A stretch of 64,000 nt of DNA from Impatiens glandulifera (Eukaryota; Streptophyta; Magnoliopsida; Ericales; Balsaminaceae), in NCBI RefSeq assembly GCF_907164915.1, contig NC_061863.1:45605382-45669381 (forward strand), given 5' to 3'. The notes beneath the pieces were generated by a model. The model was not told the origin of the DNA. It saw nothing but the letters and a program-made list of their open reading frames with translations, and did not search any database. Shown here in pieces: positions 27,715 to 38,519 of the stretch. Positions within the stretch are counted from its first letter, which is position 1; the number at the start of each line of letters is the position of its first letter. Made by a program: the position numbers and the translations under genes.

Positions 27715-29457
27715 TGAAGGAATTGTGTCCTTTAATTTAATGTGCAATGACTACACTTGGATAGGACAAATTAACAGATATAATTTAATCCGATTATTTT
27801 AGGAGTCGTAGTGCTTTGCTAGAAGCCAACTACGATTAATGGGGTTAAACCTATAACTATTATAATCGGGTCATATGAGGTCACACACTTAGAGTTTGAC
27901 AACTAGATAAACGAGAAAGATGGTTAATTATTAATACATATTAGATATTATTAATAATAAGGAAATATTATTTATTTGTGAAATAAAATAATATATAATT
28001 AATACATATTAGATATTATTAATAATAAGAATATTATTTATTTGTGAAATAAAATAATATATAATTAATGGTTAATTATGGAGTTAAAATTGTGAATAAA
28101 ATAATATATAATTAATGGTTAATTATGGAATTAAGATTGTGAAATAAAATACTATATAATTAATTCATATTAGATATTATTAATAATAAGATATATTATT
28201 TATTGTGAAATAAATAATATATAATTAATGGGTAATTATGGAATTTTATTTAATACAAAAGGATTCACTTATTTGCAAGAAAACAGAAGTGAAGAGAGAG
28301 AGAGAATCGTTACTCTTTTAAAAACGGTTTTTGCTATATTACGTTGAGGACTCCAAATAGGACGAATCATCTTTTAATCTAGAAATTAGATTGCTTCCCC
28401 TTTGTCTTTTTCGTCCTAGCAATCGAAAGTAAAGAGATCTAGTCGGGCTCGTGTGGACCAAGTAGAGGAGCAACACGTGGGGCTCTCGATTATTCATTAC
28501 TACCAGATCTGATCCGGTTCACGCATCAAAGATATATTTTTATAAACCTATATCATGATTCTATCAATTATGCATGATCATATGATTAGATGTTCCACGG
28601 CGGAATAATTATAGATCTAATCTAAACATCTAATCATATGATCATGCATAATGATAGAATAATGATATATAGTTTATAGAAAATATACCTTTGATGCGTG
28701 TGAACCGGATCAGATCTGGTAGTAATGAATAATCGAGAGCCCCACGTGTTGCTCATCTACTTGGTCTACACGAGCCCGACTAGATCTATTTACTTTCGAC
28801 TGCTAGGACGAAAAAGACAAAAGGGAAGCAATCTAATTGCTAGATTAAAAGATGATTTCTTCCTATTTGGAGTCCTCACCGTAATATAGCAAAAGCCGTT
28901 TTTAAAAGAGGAACGATTCTCTCTCTCTTCACTTCACGTTTTCTTGCAAATAAGTGAATCCTTTGTATTAAATAAAATTCCATAATTAACCATTAATTAT
29001 ATATTATTTATTTCACAAATAAATAATATTTCTTATTATTAATAATATCTAATATGTATTAATTATATATTATTTTATTTCACAATCTTAACTCCATAAT
29101 TAACCATTAATTATATATTATTTATTTCACAATAAATAATATTTCTTATTATTAATATATCTAATATATATTAATTATATATTATTTTATTTCACAAATA
29201 AATAATATTTCGTATTATTAATAATATCTAATATGTATTAATAATTAACCATTTTTCTCGTTTATCTAGTCGGTCAACTCTAAGTGTGTGACTTCATATG
29301 ACCCGATTATAATAGTTATAGGTTTAAACCCCATTAATCGTAGTTGGCTTCTAGCAAAACACTACGATTCCTAAAATAATCGGATTAAATTATATCTGTT
29401 AATTTGTCCTATCCAAGTTTAGTAATGCACATTAAATTAAAGGACACAATTCCTTCA
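27715..29457. repeat. 1.74-kb palindrome of two head-to-head copia LTRs
   Basis: A plus-oriented LTR (27715-28594) and a minus-oriented LTR (about 28585-29457) of the same family meet at a shared ATTAGATGTT. The inverted arms, about 880 and 833 bp, are separated by roughly 30 bp. Both carry the same AT-rich tandem array in U3 (units of about 70 bp containing TATTAGATATTATTAATAATAAG), with different copy arrangement. The right arm is followed by the reverse of a polypurine tract (AAAATGGGAGAT on the minus strand), which defines the LTR start. Confidence 0.9.
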
Positions 29458-30384
29458 ATCTCCCATTTTGTCCTTAAGCAAGTGTGCAATATAAGATACC
29501 TTTGTCTCTTAATGTCTTATTTGATGATATGGTAACATTCATACCTTTCTATCAAATATGTTTCTTGAACTCTGAGTTGAACTGTCAATTAAACGGATGA
29601 TTCATATTAATCCATCCGAGCATGGCCATGCATTTTCAGTTCTCGCTCTTCAAGTGGCCGAGACACCATTCCTGTTCAATGTATCCTAGTATACAATGAA
29701 GTAGGAGGACTTCTCCATTCTTGTATGACTATGGCTCCCCCTCAATTTTTAGCAATCCCAACTACTACCTTTATAACTCTCTTTTACAGAAAGCGTTTAA
29801 ACAGTGTCAAGAAATACCAATCATCAAGTTAGGCCACAACATACTCAATGTCTGAGGAATCTACTAAACATGGTTTAACTTAAAACTCTACAATCTCTTT
29901 TGGAGAGGCCTTAGGTGGGTAAGTCTTACATGTATCATCCATACACATATAGTAAGTGACTAGACATCTCCATGTCCTTATAGCCCATGAAACCTGACGC
30001 TATCATCAGCTTACAATATAGTAACTTATAAATCATCTATGTCCAGTTGATGATTTCAAACTATAGACTTTAATAATTCAAAAACTTCATTTCACTTAAG
30101 GGGGTTTCATTCAGCCAGAACACTTAAGGTGATCCCATTTGTTAATAATGAATTATTTGGACATATTATTCAATATAGATAAAAACATATAAATAAGGAT
30201 GAAATATCATATATCATAAAATCATCAAGTCAAACAAAAACTGGTGTCTAACACTCATAAATACATAATGTAATACAAAAGCAAACTCAAGTCATTCTCC
30301 AATGTGCTGAGACCCTTAGCCTTAGTGTGACTCTCATGCTTGGGCCTAGGCATAGGTTTGGTTAATGGATCTGCAATGTTGTCA

Positions 30385-31750
30385 TCATATGCACCTTACA
30401 CATCCTAATATCACCCATATGATGATGTGTCGAATAAGGTGATACTTTCTCATAACGTGTCTGGATTTGGAGCTCGAACTCGGTTCCTTTGCCTGAGCTA
30501 TGGCACCATTGTTGTCACAATAGATGTCGATAGGCATTGAAATGCTAAGAACAACACTGAGTTCATCTAGGAACTTCCTCATCCAAACGGCCTCCTTTGC
30601 TACTTCACTAGCAACAATGTACTCAGCTTCTGTTGTAGAATCTGCTATAGTACCTTTCTTGGAGCTCTTCCAGCTCATAGCTCCTCCGTTAAGGATAAAG
30701 ACATAACCCGATGAGACTCAAAGCCATCTCGGTCAGTCTGAAAGCTTGCATCAGTATAGCCTTGTACGATCAATTTTCATCTCCCCCATATACTAAGAAA
30801 TCATCCTTTGTTCTTCTTAAGTACTTCATGATATTCTTAGCTGCACTCCAGTGTGCTTCTCCAGGACTTGATTGGTATCTGCTACACATGCTCAAAGCAT
30901 ATGCAACATCTGGACCTGTACATACCATGGCATACATGATAGATCCTATAGCAGAAGCATATGGGATCTTGTTCATCTTCTCAAGCTCAACAGTGTTTTA
31001 GGACATTGCGTCTTGCTGAGATATACACCTTGTTGAATGGGTAAAATCCCTTCTTGGAATCTTGCATCTTGAATCTATTAAGAATCTATCAATATAAGTT
31101 CATTGACTTAATCCAAGAAGCCACTTAGATCTATCTCTATAGATCTTAATTCCAAGTATGTACTCAGCCTTTCCTAAGTCTTTCATTGAGAAACATTTTT
31201 TCAGCCATTCTTTTATGGACTCTAGCATCGGAATGTCATTCCCAATAAGTAGTATGTCATCCACATACAAGACTAAGAAGGCTGCCTTACTCCCACTAAC
31301 TTCTTGTAAATACAAGGATCCTCTTGCATCTAATGAATTCAAATTCTTTGATCTTTTCATCAAATCGAAAGTTCCAACTCCTGGATGCTTGCTTAAGTCC
31401 ATAAATGGACTTCTTAAGCTTTCATACCTTCCCAGCATGATTTGGATCTTCAAAACCTTAGGTTGTGTCATGTACACATCTCTTTCCAAAAAACCATTTA
31501 GAAAAGCGGTTTTGACATCCATTTGCCATATCTCATAGTAATAATATGCAGCAATAGCTAGGATTATCCTAATGGATCTAATCATGACAACTGGAGAAAA
31601 TGTCTCGTCATAGTCTATACCATGAATTTGTCTAAAACCTTTGGCAACTAGTCTTGCCTTGTAAACAGATGCATTTCCATCCTTGTCATTTTTGAGTTTG
31701 AAAATCCATTTGCTTCCTATGGGTTTTACCCCATCTGGCAAATCTATCAA
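30385..31750 (-). pseudogene. Copia reverse transcriptase and RNase H remnant
   Basis: The reverse transcriptase piece (31750-31100) contains the copia signature KARLVAKGF, GIDYDETFSPV, MDVKTAFLNG and an intact YVDDILLIGND catalytic motif. A downstream piece (30976-30770) has the ...YASAIGSIMYAM...TGPDVAYALS... connection typical of copia. RNase H (30678-30385) shows STTEAEYIVASEVAKEAVW and YCDNNGAI. Frameshifts and stops separate the three pieces, for example after KVLKIQ, where frame changes disrupt the expected KLxxAIYGLKQ region. This is a dead pol gene from the minus-strand body of the element. Confidence 0.85.
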
Positions 31751-31949
31751 GTCTCTACTTGATTTTCAAACATCGAATCCATTTCAGACCTCATGGCGTC
31801 AAGCCATTTATTGGAGTCTGAACCCGTCACTGCTTGCTTATAGGTCGAAGGCTCACTATGTTCTAGCATAAGAACATCAAGGCTTACATTTAAGATGAAA
31901 TCATCATAACGTCTTGGTTGACCCTTGGCCTTTCCGATCTACGAGTGGG

Positions 31950-34310
31950 TTAAACTTGTTCAACAACTAAATCCAGAACATGATCTACAACTGTTTTGTA
32001 GATCCTCTTGTTCTGGTTCTTGGATGTTCTGAGGCCATGAGCCTTCAAAGTAATCATCTCTGTATCAACATCATCCATGTCATTTTGTTGTTGAGTTTGT
32101 TGCTCTTCATCATCTTGAACTGTTTCAAGATGAATATTTCTTCCACTTGACTTGTTGGAAAGAAACTCTCTTTCCAAAAGACATTATCCCTTGTAACAAA
32201 CACCTTTGCTGAGTTGGATTGTTTGAAGTAATATCTAAACTTCCTTTTGGATACCTATTAAAAAGCATTTATCTGATTTTGGGGCAAGCTTCTCTGTTTG
32301 TACAACCGCTTTACATAAGCTTCACATCCCCGTATTTTCAGAAAGACAACTTAGAACCTTTCCAGTCCATAGCTCCTATGGAGTTTGTTTACAATTCTTG
32401 ACGAAGTCCTATTTAGTGTAAGTACGAGCGGTAGTGAGAGCATAAATCCCCAGAAGGTACCGGAAGATTAACAAAACTCTCATTGATCGGACCATGTCTA
32501 AACAAGTCATTTTCTCATTTCAGACACACCATTTAGCTGAGGTGTTCCTGGGTAGACAACTGTGTGACTATCCCACAGTTTTTCAAATGATGATCAATTC
32601 GTGTCCAAGTACTCACCACCACGATCAATCGAAGTGCTTTTATTTTCTTGCCACTTTGAGTCTCTACTTCGTTTTGAAATTCCTTGCAACTTTCAAAGGA
32701 CTCTGATTTATGTGACATAAGGTAAATATACCCATATCTACTCATGTCATCAGTAATGTGATGAAGTATCTATAGCCACCTCTAGCTTCAGTGCTCATTG
32801 GACCACATACAATCAGTATGTATTACGTCTAGTAGTTCAGTTAGCCCTTTCAATACGTTCCTTTGAAAGGTGACCTTGTCATCTTGCCCATCAGACCTGA
32901 TTCACAATGTATCAATGAATTCAAAATCCATGTCTTTTAGAAGCCCATCTTTGTGGATCTTCTTCATGCGATCGCACTAATGTGACCCAATCGACAATGC
33001 CATAGGTAGGCCCTCACTCAAGACTATTTAATTTTTGTCTTTTGTTATTTATGTTATACAATTCTGATTTGAGATCCAATACAAAGAGTTCATTACTCTT
33101 AGAGCAGTCGCATAGAAAATATCATTCTTAAAAACAGAAATATTTCCATTTTTTAATGCTAAATTCAAAACCTTCAGAATGTAATACAGCAATCGAAACA
33201 AGGTTCTTAGTAATGCAAGGAACATAATAACAATTATCCAGTTCTAATATTAAATTAGAAGGTAAAGATAGACTTAAATCTCCTACGGTAAGTGCCAGCA
33301 ACACTTGCTCCATTTTCAACGCGCAGGTCTATCTCTTCTTTCTTCACTTGTCTTTTATTTCTAAGTCCCTGCACATATGAAATAATGTGAGCACCACATG
33401 CAGTATTTAATACCCAAGTAGGACCATTATTTAATGTGAGAACATCGGTTGTCATAATCTCAATAACATAAATATCTGAAGTGGAACTCACAGTCCCGTT
33501 CTTCTTGTCTTCTAGGTACTTGGGATAATTTCTTTTCTAGTGTCCCTTGGCCTTGAAGTAAAAACAATCATGATCAGCAGCCATCTTTGGATTCTCACCA
33601 CCATTGGGTTTGGCAACTTGCTTGCCTTTCCCTTGGTTATTGTTCTTTTCTTAGCCACCTTCTTAAACCCCTTCCATTGTTGACATTTAGAACTTCCTTT
33701 TCTTGTCATCAATAATATCACTTCCAGCATTTTTAGCTGTTATGGAGCTCATTCAGATCATGCTTTAGACCATTCAATATGGTAGTGCATTCTAAATGGT
33801 GCAAAACCATCATGTAAGGATCTAAGAACAATATCAGTGGTCAACTCTTGGTCATATGGGGTCCCCAGATTTGCATCCTCTTGAAAAAGCCCAGTCAGGC
33901 TAATCACATGGAGGACGCACTGGTTTTTCCTTCACAAGCTTGCTATTAAGTATAGCCTTGTGAGTCTCATATCGCTCTATCCTTGCCTGATCCTGAAACA
34001 ACATTTTCAGTTCAGTTATGATAGTACAAGCATCAGAATGCAAAAACCTCTTTTGCAATTCAGGCTCCATTGCAGTTAGCATGAGGCAAGTAACAAGTAA
34101 TGCTTCAGTTTTCACCCGAGTTGATGTTGCCTTCTCCTCAACTGATAAGGTTTCGGTCACAGTAGGGATAGGGATAGTTAGGACGTTCTCATGTCCCTCA
34201 GACCTGAGAATAATTCTCAGATTCCTTTCCCAATCAAGGAAGTTCGTTTCATTGAGCTTGTTTTTCTCAACAATTGAGCGCAGAGAGAATTTCAAATTAT
34301 CGTTCGACAT
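31950..34310 (-). pseudogene. Copia gag, protease and integrase remnant
   Basis: Gag starts at 34310 (MSNDNLKFSLRSIVEKNKLN) with the usual NFLDWERNLRIIL motif and extends to about 33900 before frame breaks. A degenerate zinc knuckle (CFYFKAKGHW) falls near 33550, with the second cysteine of CCHC replaced. The protease motif near 33400 reads WVLNTACGAH, where active copia enzymes have D-T-G/D-S-G, so the catalytic aspartate is lost. Integrase sequence at about 32200-33100 is recognisable only in fragments with stops in all frames. The end at 32177-31950 is an acidic, Gln-rich linker ahead of reverse transcriptase. Confidence 0.8.
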
Positions 34311-35310
34311 ATTCTTTGGAAATAAATGACATACAAATCAGTTTATGTTTTGAAATTTTCAAAATACTTATAATTGAACAATTTAAAATAAGTGAATGCA
34401 CATTTTATTCAAGTTTTTATAGTCCCTTATGAATAAAATGATTCCAAGATCCCATTACAGACAATCCCCAACGTACTTTTGCACTGCCTTAGGTCTTGTG
34501 TGTCAAGGTAAGTAACAATTACTAATTATAACTTCTTATAATTCTTGGTTGATGATCCACATTCAATGTAGGGTTCATCCCCATGCCTCAAGATCTAAAA
34601 CTTTGCCTTTTGGTCTCTTGTTGGGTACAACCGTATCAAAGTTTATGAATCCCCGTATAGATTCATCCTCAGGAGCCTAAGGTTGAGGAAAGACACCCTC
34701 GCTTTTGCGAAACCTATCCAATCAAAACCATAAACTTCATGGGTCATGACACGGAAAGGCATTGCCCCAATTTTCTTTAGGAACTTAAGTTTTGATTGTC
34801 TTTTATTTATTAGTGAAAATTATTATAAATAAAAACAATGCAATAAAAATTGTGATCCTAGTATGGCCCCTAAGATGCAAAAAAATATATAAAGAACTAA
34901 ACTTCTTTGGTCTCCATGCTTGCACCCTTCATGGATCTCAATCCTTGAACTTCATGGTCATTATTTGTATTACATAATTATTTATAATAATCTAATTATC
35001 AAAATAAATTACAAAATACATAACGATACGTAGATCGTGTTATAAGAAAACATAACGATGCTTAGATCGTATTTCTGGGCCATACTAGAAAAATATTAAT
35101 CTTTAATAAGTGGGATTTCCTAACTTTTAGAAAACAAAATATATCATATTTATTTGATCCAATATTTATTAATCCAATTAAAATAAATATTTCTTTTATT
35201 TTCTTAAAGATAGTTTTACATCTTAATCTATGTAAAATTATATCATCGATATAGATCCGCATCAAAATTAACAGTTAATTTATTGATCCTTTCAATATAT
35301 GCAACCTTGC

Positions 35311-35322
35311 GCTCTGATACCA
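35311..35322 (-). other. Primer-binding site (tRNA-iMet type)
   Basis: On the minus strand this reads TGGTATCAGAGC, the standard plant Ty1/copia primer-binding site complementary to the 3' end of initiator tRNA-Met. It sits 4 bp inside the partial LTR and fixes the transcription direction of the body as minus. Confidence 0.9.
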
Positions 35323-35326
35323 TAGT

Positions 35327-35668
35327 TGGTTAATTAGATGTTCGCAGCGGAATAATTTATAGATCTAATCTAAACATCTAATCATATGATCATGCATAAT
35401 TGATAGAATCATGTATATAGTTTATAGAAATATACCTTTGATGCGTGAACCGGATCAGATTTGGTAGTCATGAATAATCGAGAGCTCCACGTGTTGTTCC
35501 TCTACTTGGTCCACACGAGCCCGACTAGATCTCTTTACTTTCGACTGTTAGGACGAAAAAGACAAAGGGGAAGCAATCCAATTTCTAGATTAAAAAAGAT
35601 GATTTCTTCCTATTTGGAGTCCTCACCGTAATATAGCAAAAACCGTTTTTAAAAGAGGAACGATTCTG
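35327..35668 (-). mobile_element. Truncated 5' LTR of the copia body
   Basis: Homologous to 28585-28920, covering the R/U5 side. The U3 side, including the AT-rich tandem array, is missing. Homology ends after CGATTCT at 35668. The next 37 bp (35669-35705) are not LTR in this orientation. They contain a polypurine-like AAAATATGGGATG followed by TGAAG and then the LTR terminus TAATTAACCAACA on the plus strand, as if an internally deleted plus-strand LTR ends the insertion. Confidence 0.75.
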
Positions 35669-35710
35669 AAAATATGGGATGTGAAGCTTATGTAATTAAC
35701 CAACAGGAAC

Positions 35711-36312
35711 CACCATCGTGAACGGGACATTAGTCCTCGTGACCCACTTGCCTGTTCCATCAAGTAAACATTCAACATCTAGCTAATGATGGTATGTTTT
35801 CGGCTCCAACATTTTGCTACTTCCTCTACTCTTGAGATGACGACCTTCTTAAGGTCTCTGGACTTGTAGGCGCTGAACTTCAACCACTCTCGAACGTGGA
35901 GTAGGTTTACTTTGAGTGCAAAATGTTGCCACAACTAATCTCTGTCATACACACTTCATATACATTATCTTCGGCCGAGTATTTCAGAAAGTTTCTAGGT
36001 CACTCTTGGTGAACTACTTCATTGTGTGTACCCAATACAAGTTGATGACTCTCCAACAACTCAATTCCCTCCTCCTGACTTACGATGATGTTCAATTTCT
36101 AAACTAGCTGAATTCTACCGTTGGAGGTCCTGATGCTGATGGCCCATTATCTCTTAGGCATCGGCAATACCTAGATAACAACCGGATGGGATATAAAGTT
36201 CTGAATGGCTTGACTGTCCCACTTATACGACTACCGGTAACATCTGCGAGTGATATGGACTTGTCATTCTAGATACTCAAACAATATACGTTACATATAC
36301 ATATCTCTCTAC
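35711..36312 (+). repeat. Conserved unidentified segment of the tandem unit, copy A
   Basis: Together with 27515-27709 this matches unit B at 41886-42276 and 47160-47560. Composition is more balanced than the surroundings, with stop codons in every frame. One frame reads GPLSLRHRQYLDNNRMGYKV here and GPLSLGPQQYPDNNRMGYKV in copy B, but I do not recognise the family. It may be a captured gene fragment or part of an old retroelement. Confidence 0.6.
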
Positions 36313-37009
36313 CTTTGTGTTAGGAAAAGAGTCAACAATAGGAAGGGGTTGACCAAATATTGTTAACCGCAAAAAACCTTCGTTTGATATTAACTCTGTT
36401 AGAAGTTAATATCTGTTTTTATTTTTCACAAGCCTTCACAAATTTTGAACAAATTCAAGTGCGTAACTGTTTGTTTAGACTTAAAGCTACAGATAAGGGG
36501 TTAGAAGATTCGGAAAATAAATAACACAAGACACAAAGTTTGTTTATGATGTTCGGAGTAAACTCTCGTACGTCACTCCTTCTTCTCGACCTCGAAAAGG
36601 ATTCCACTAGAAGACTTTGATTTGAATAGCATCTCTACACAAATTCAGTCAGAAACCAGGTCTTATACACTTCCTGTTTCTGAACTCCTAGCACACACAA
36701 CACTTGTTGAATATATACTATCTATTCAACTTATAAAGAGCTTACAATTAAATAAAAGTGATACAATGCTTTTCGGTATAAACAATCTCTCACAGAAGTG
36801 CTAATACAATGAGCTTTTTTGAAATCTACTTGTAGAAATAGAGTATTTAATTAGCAAGAGTGCCCCAAGAGTCAAGTCTATTTTGTTTTTCCTTTGATCT
36901 TCTTTTATATATAAGATTGAATCTTCTTTCAATGGACACTTGTCCTCCTTCTGTTGGATGTGTGCCAGGATAGTCCATCAGAGAATATTCCTGATAGTGG
37001 ACAGGAAAT

Positions 37010-37262
37010 ATATATATATATTATATATAATGATGCCTAATTTTTAAAGTGCCCAGATTGCTGGGTCGAGAGCTGTGGTTAATTTGGATATATATGTGAG
37101 AGTAATGAATATTTGGGTTGGATTGTGGGTTAACCCGCCCATAAACTTAAAACAATTAAAAATAAAATTAAAAAAGCTAAAAGTATGGTTCGAACTTGCA
37201 ACCTAATAAAACAAGTACAACACTTTAACCAACTAGGCTAATAACACTTTATATTTTAAATT
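37010..37262 (-). repeat. Helitron/SINE-like dispersed repeat, copy 2, with Pol III boxes
   Basis: On the minus strand the sequence TAGCCTAGTTGG (about 37225-37236) is an exact match to the tRNA A-box consensus TRGCNNAGYNGG. AAGTTCGAACC about 35 bp downstream resembles the B box. The rest shares with other copies the blocks GGGCGGGTTAACCCACAATCC and CTCGACCCAGCAATCTGGG, ending in an AT run near 37000. A further fragment of the same family lies at 37560-37650. It could be a tRNA-derived SINE or a Helitron carrying a tRNA-like segment. Confidence 0.55.
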
Positions 37263-37317
37263 GAACACCAAATTTGATGAACGCGATAGTTCATCAATAG
37301 TTTTTAATCGACCATAA

Positions 37318-37570
37318 TTCTCTTTTGACTCTGCGCTATAGATTTCACTACTATTAGTGAGCAATAATGGAATAATTCTGTCATATTTATAGAGATAGGG
37401 GACATAATTTATATGGATATAGTAAGTCTCGTCTGGGCTACTTTAATGGTAGTCTTTATATTTTTTCTTTCACTAGTAGTATGGGAAAGAAGTGGACTCT
37501 ACAGGTGAAACTAATGAGTTGAAGAATCAAACTGTATCAATTGTTTTAGAGATCGTTCTACAATGCGATA
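37318..37570 (+). pseudogene. petN: Plastid-derived DNA with a petN copy
   Basis: 37413-37508 encodes a 31-residue peptide beginning [14 protein letters not shown] and ending [13 protein letters not shown]. It is plainly the plastid petN product (cytochrome b6/f subunit VIII, normally 29 residues), with substitutions such as Ala7Val, Ala10Thr and Gly25Glu. The original stop codon after SGL has become TAC, adding two residues. The flanks are also plastid-like: TTAGTGAGCAATAATGGAATAATTC and AGAGATAGGGGACATAATTT before the start, and ATCAAACTGTATCAATTGTTTTAGAGATCG after it. This is a nuclear plastid insertion inside the 36318-38014 element; the gene has no nuclear expression signals that I can see. 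Confidence 0.9.
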
Positions 37571-38019
37571 ATAAATTGATACTTGAGTCGGATTGTGAGT
37601 TGACCCGCCCATAAACTTAAAACGGTTAAAAATAAAATTAAAAATATTATCGTATAAAACTGAACAGGTTAAATACCGAAAGTGCTAACATATACCGGAC
37701 ACGCTTCTCCAAGAACCGAGCCGATCAAACTACGTACCAAATGCGCTTCATTTATCTGACCGCTCGGTTGATTCCATGAAATAATAAAATTCAATTATTA
37801 TTACCTGGTGAGATTCAAACTCGGGTCACTAGTGTGATAGGTAGTAGTACTTACCACTGTACTACAACACCTTATTGTTATCTTTATATATATTAATATA
37901 ATTGATATGACTTAACAATTATATATATATATATATATAATTTAACTTATATAAAATTGAAACTTAGTTTTATCCATTCATTATCAAAGCCATTTCATAA
38001 ATTATAATCTAACACTTTG

Positions 38020-38177
38020 TCTCGTGAAAGGTTGATCATGGACAAGTTTAAGTGTTGCATGTCCCATCACGTTCTCAACTTGCCGACATCTTTACCAAAG
38101 GTCTTTGGTTGATATTATTTGAATATTTTCGAGATAGTCTCAGCGTTCGAGGATCTCATATTTCGACTATGGGTGTG
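38020..38177 (+). pseudogene. Copia RNase H C-terminal tail and LTR start, copy A
   Basis: One frame carries QLADIFTKGL (38076-38105), the conserved C-terminal end of copia polyproteins, preceded by VLHVPSRS-like codons. A short purine-rich GGGTGTG follows, and a TGTTAAAATATATTATATTATTG at 38178 looks like a copia LTR start. Unit B has the same sequence at 47577-47735. The rest of this copia copy is absent, so it is an old fragment shared by both units. Confidence 0.75.
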
Positions 38178-38519
38178 TGTTAAAATATATTATATTATTG
38201 ATATAATTGTAACCCCGAGGATATGGTCCTCTCGTATCTTAGCACGTGTTTGGATGACACATGGCCATATGGGGGAGACATGAGGTGGCTTGAAGTTCGA
38301 TGTGTTTCAACATTGGTTTGTGTGTTAAGCATCTTTGTTTTAAAATAAAATATGATTTTAAAAGATTTTGAGAATACCCTGGGAGCTTTTGAAAATTAAT
38401 CATGTAAAAATAATTAATTTATTCAATTTTAATAATTTGGGGACCAAATAATAATTTGATTAAAACCAGATTCAAATTAATTAACATAACTAATTTAAAA
38501 GATTATTTATTTGAAAACA

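Larger units (their letters stand above)
27715..35705 (-). mobile_element. Rearranged Ty1/copia retrotransposon with inverted body
   Basis: Bounded by a 5-bp target duplication GGAAC (27710-27714 and 35706-35710); the matching empty site in unit B (about 42087-42096) has a single GGAAC. The outer left end is an LTR start on the plus strand (TGAAGGAATTG) and the outer right end is an LTR end on the plus strand (TTAACCAACA). Everything between is on the minus strand: a full minus LTR at 28585-29457, a polypurine tract next to it, RNase H, reverse transcriptase, integrase/protease and gag remnants, a tRNA-iMet-type primer-binding site at 35311-35322, and a partial LTR at 35327-35668. Open frames are broken, so it is not autonomous. 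Confidence 0.85.
36318..38014. mobile_element. LTR-type insertion (probable solo LTR) with 5-bp target duplication
   Basis: The insertion begins TGTTAGGAAAAG and ends AATCTAACA, giving inverted TGTTAG/CTAACA termini, flanked by the target duplication CTTTG (36313-36317 and 38015-38019). Unit B shows the unoccupied site at about 47570. Size 1697 bp and absence of any pol motif suggest a solo LTR that later received other insertions: a Helitron/SINE-like repeat and a plastid DNA fragment lie inside. The first 600 bp contains TTATGATGTTCGGAGTAAAC, a motif resembling copia LTR sequence. The lineage is not certain. Confidence 0.75.

Noticed and set aside
37185..37262. Functional tRNA gene
   Set aside because: A- and B-box-like motifs are present but the sequence cannot be folded by eye into a cloverleaf with proper acceptor stem, and it belongs to a dispersed repeat family.
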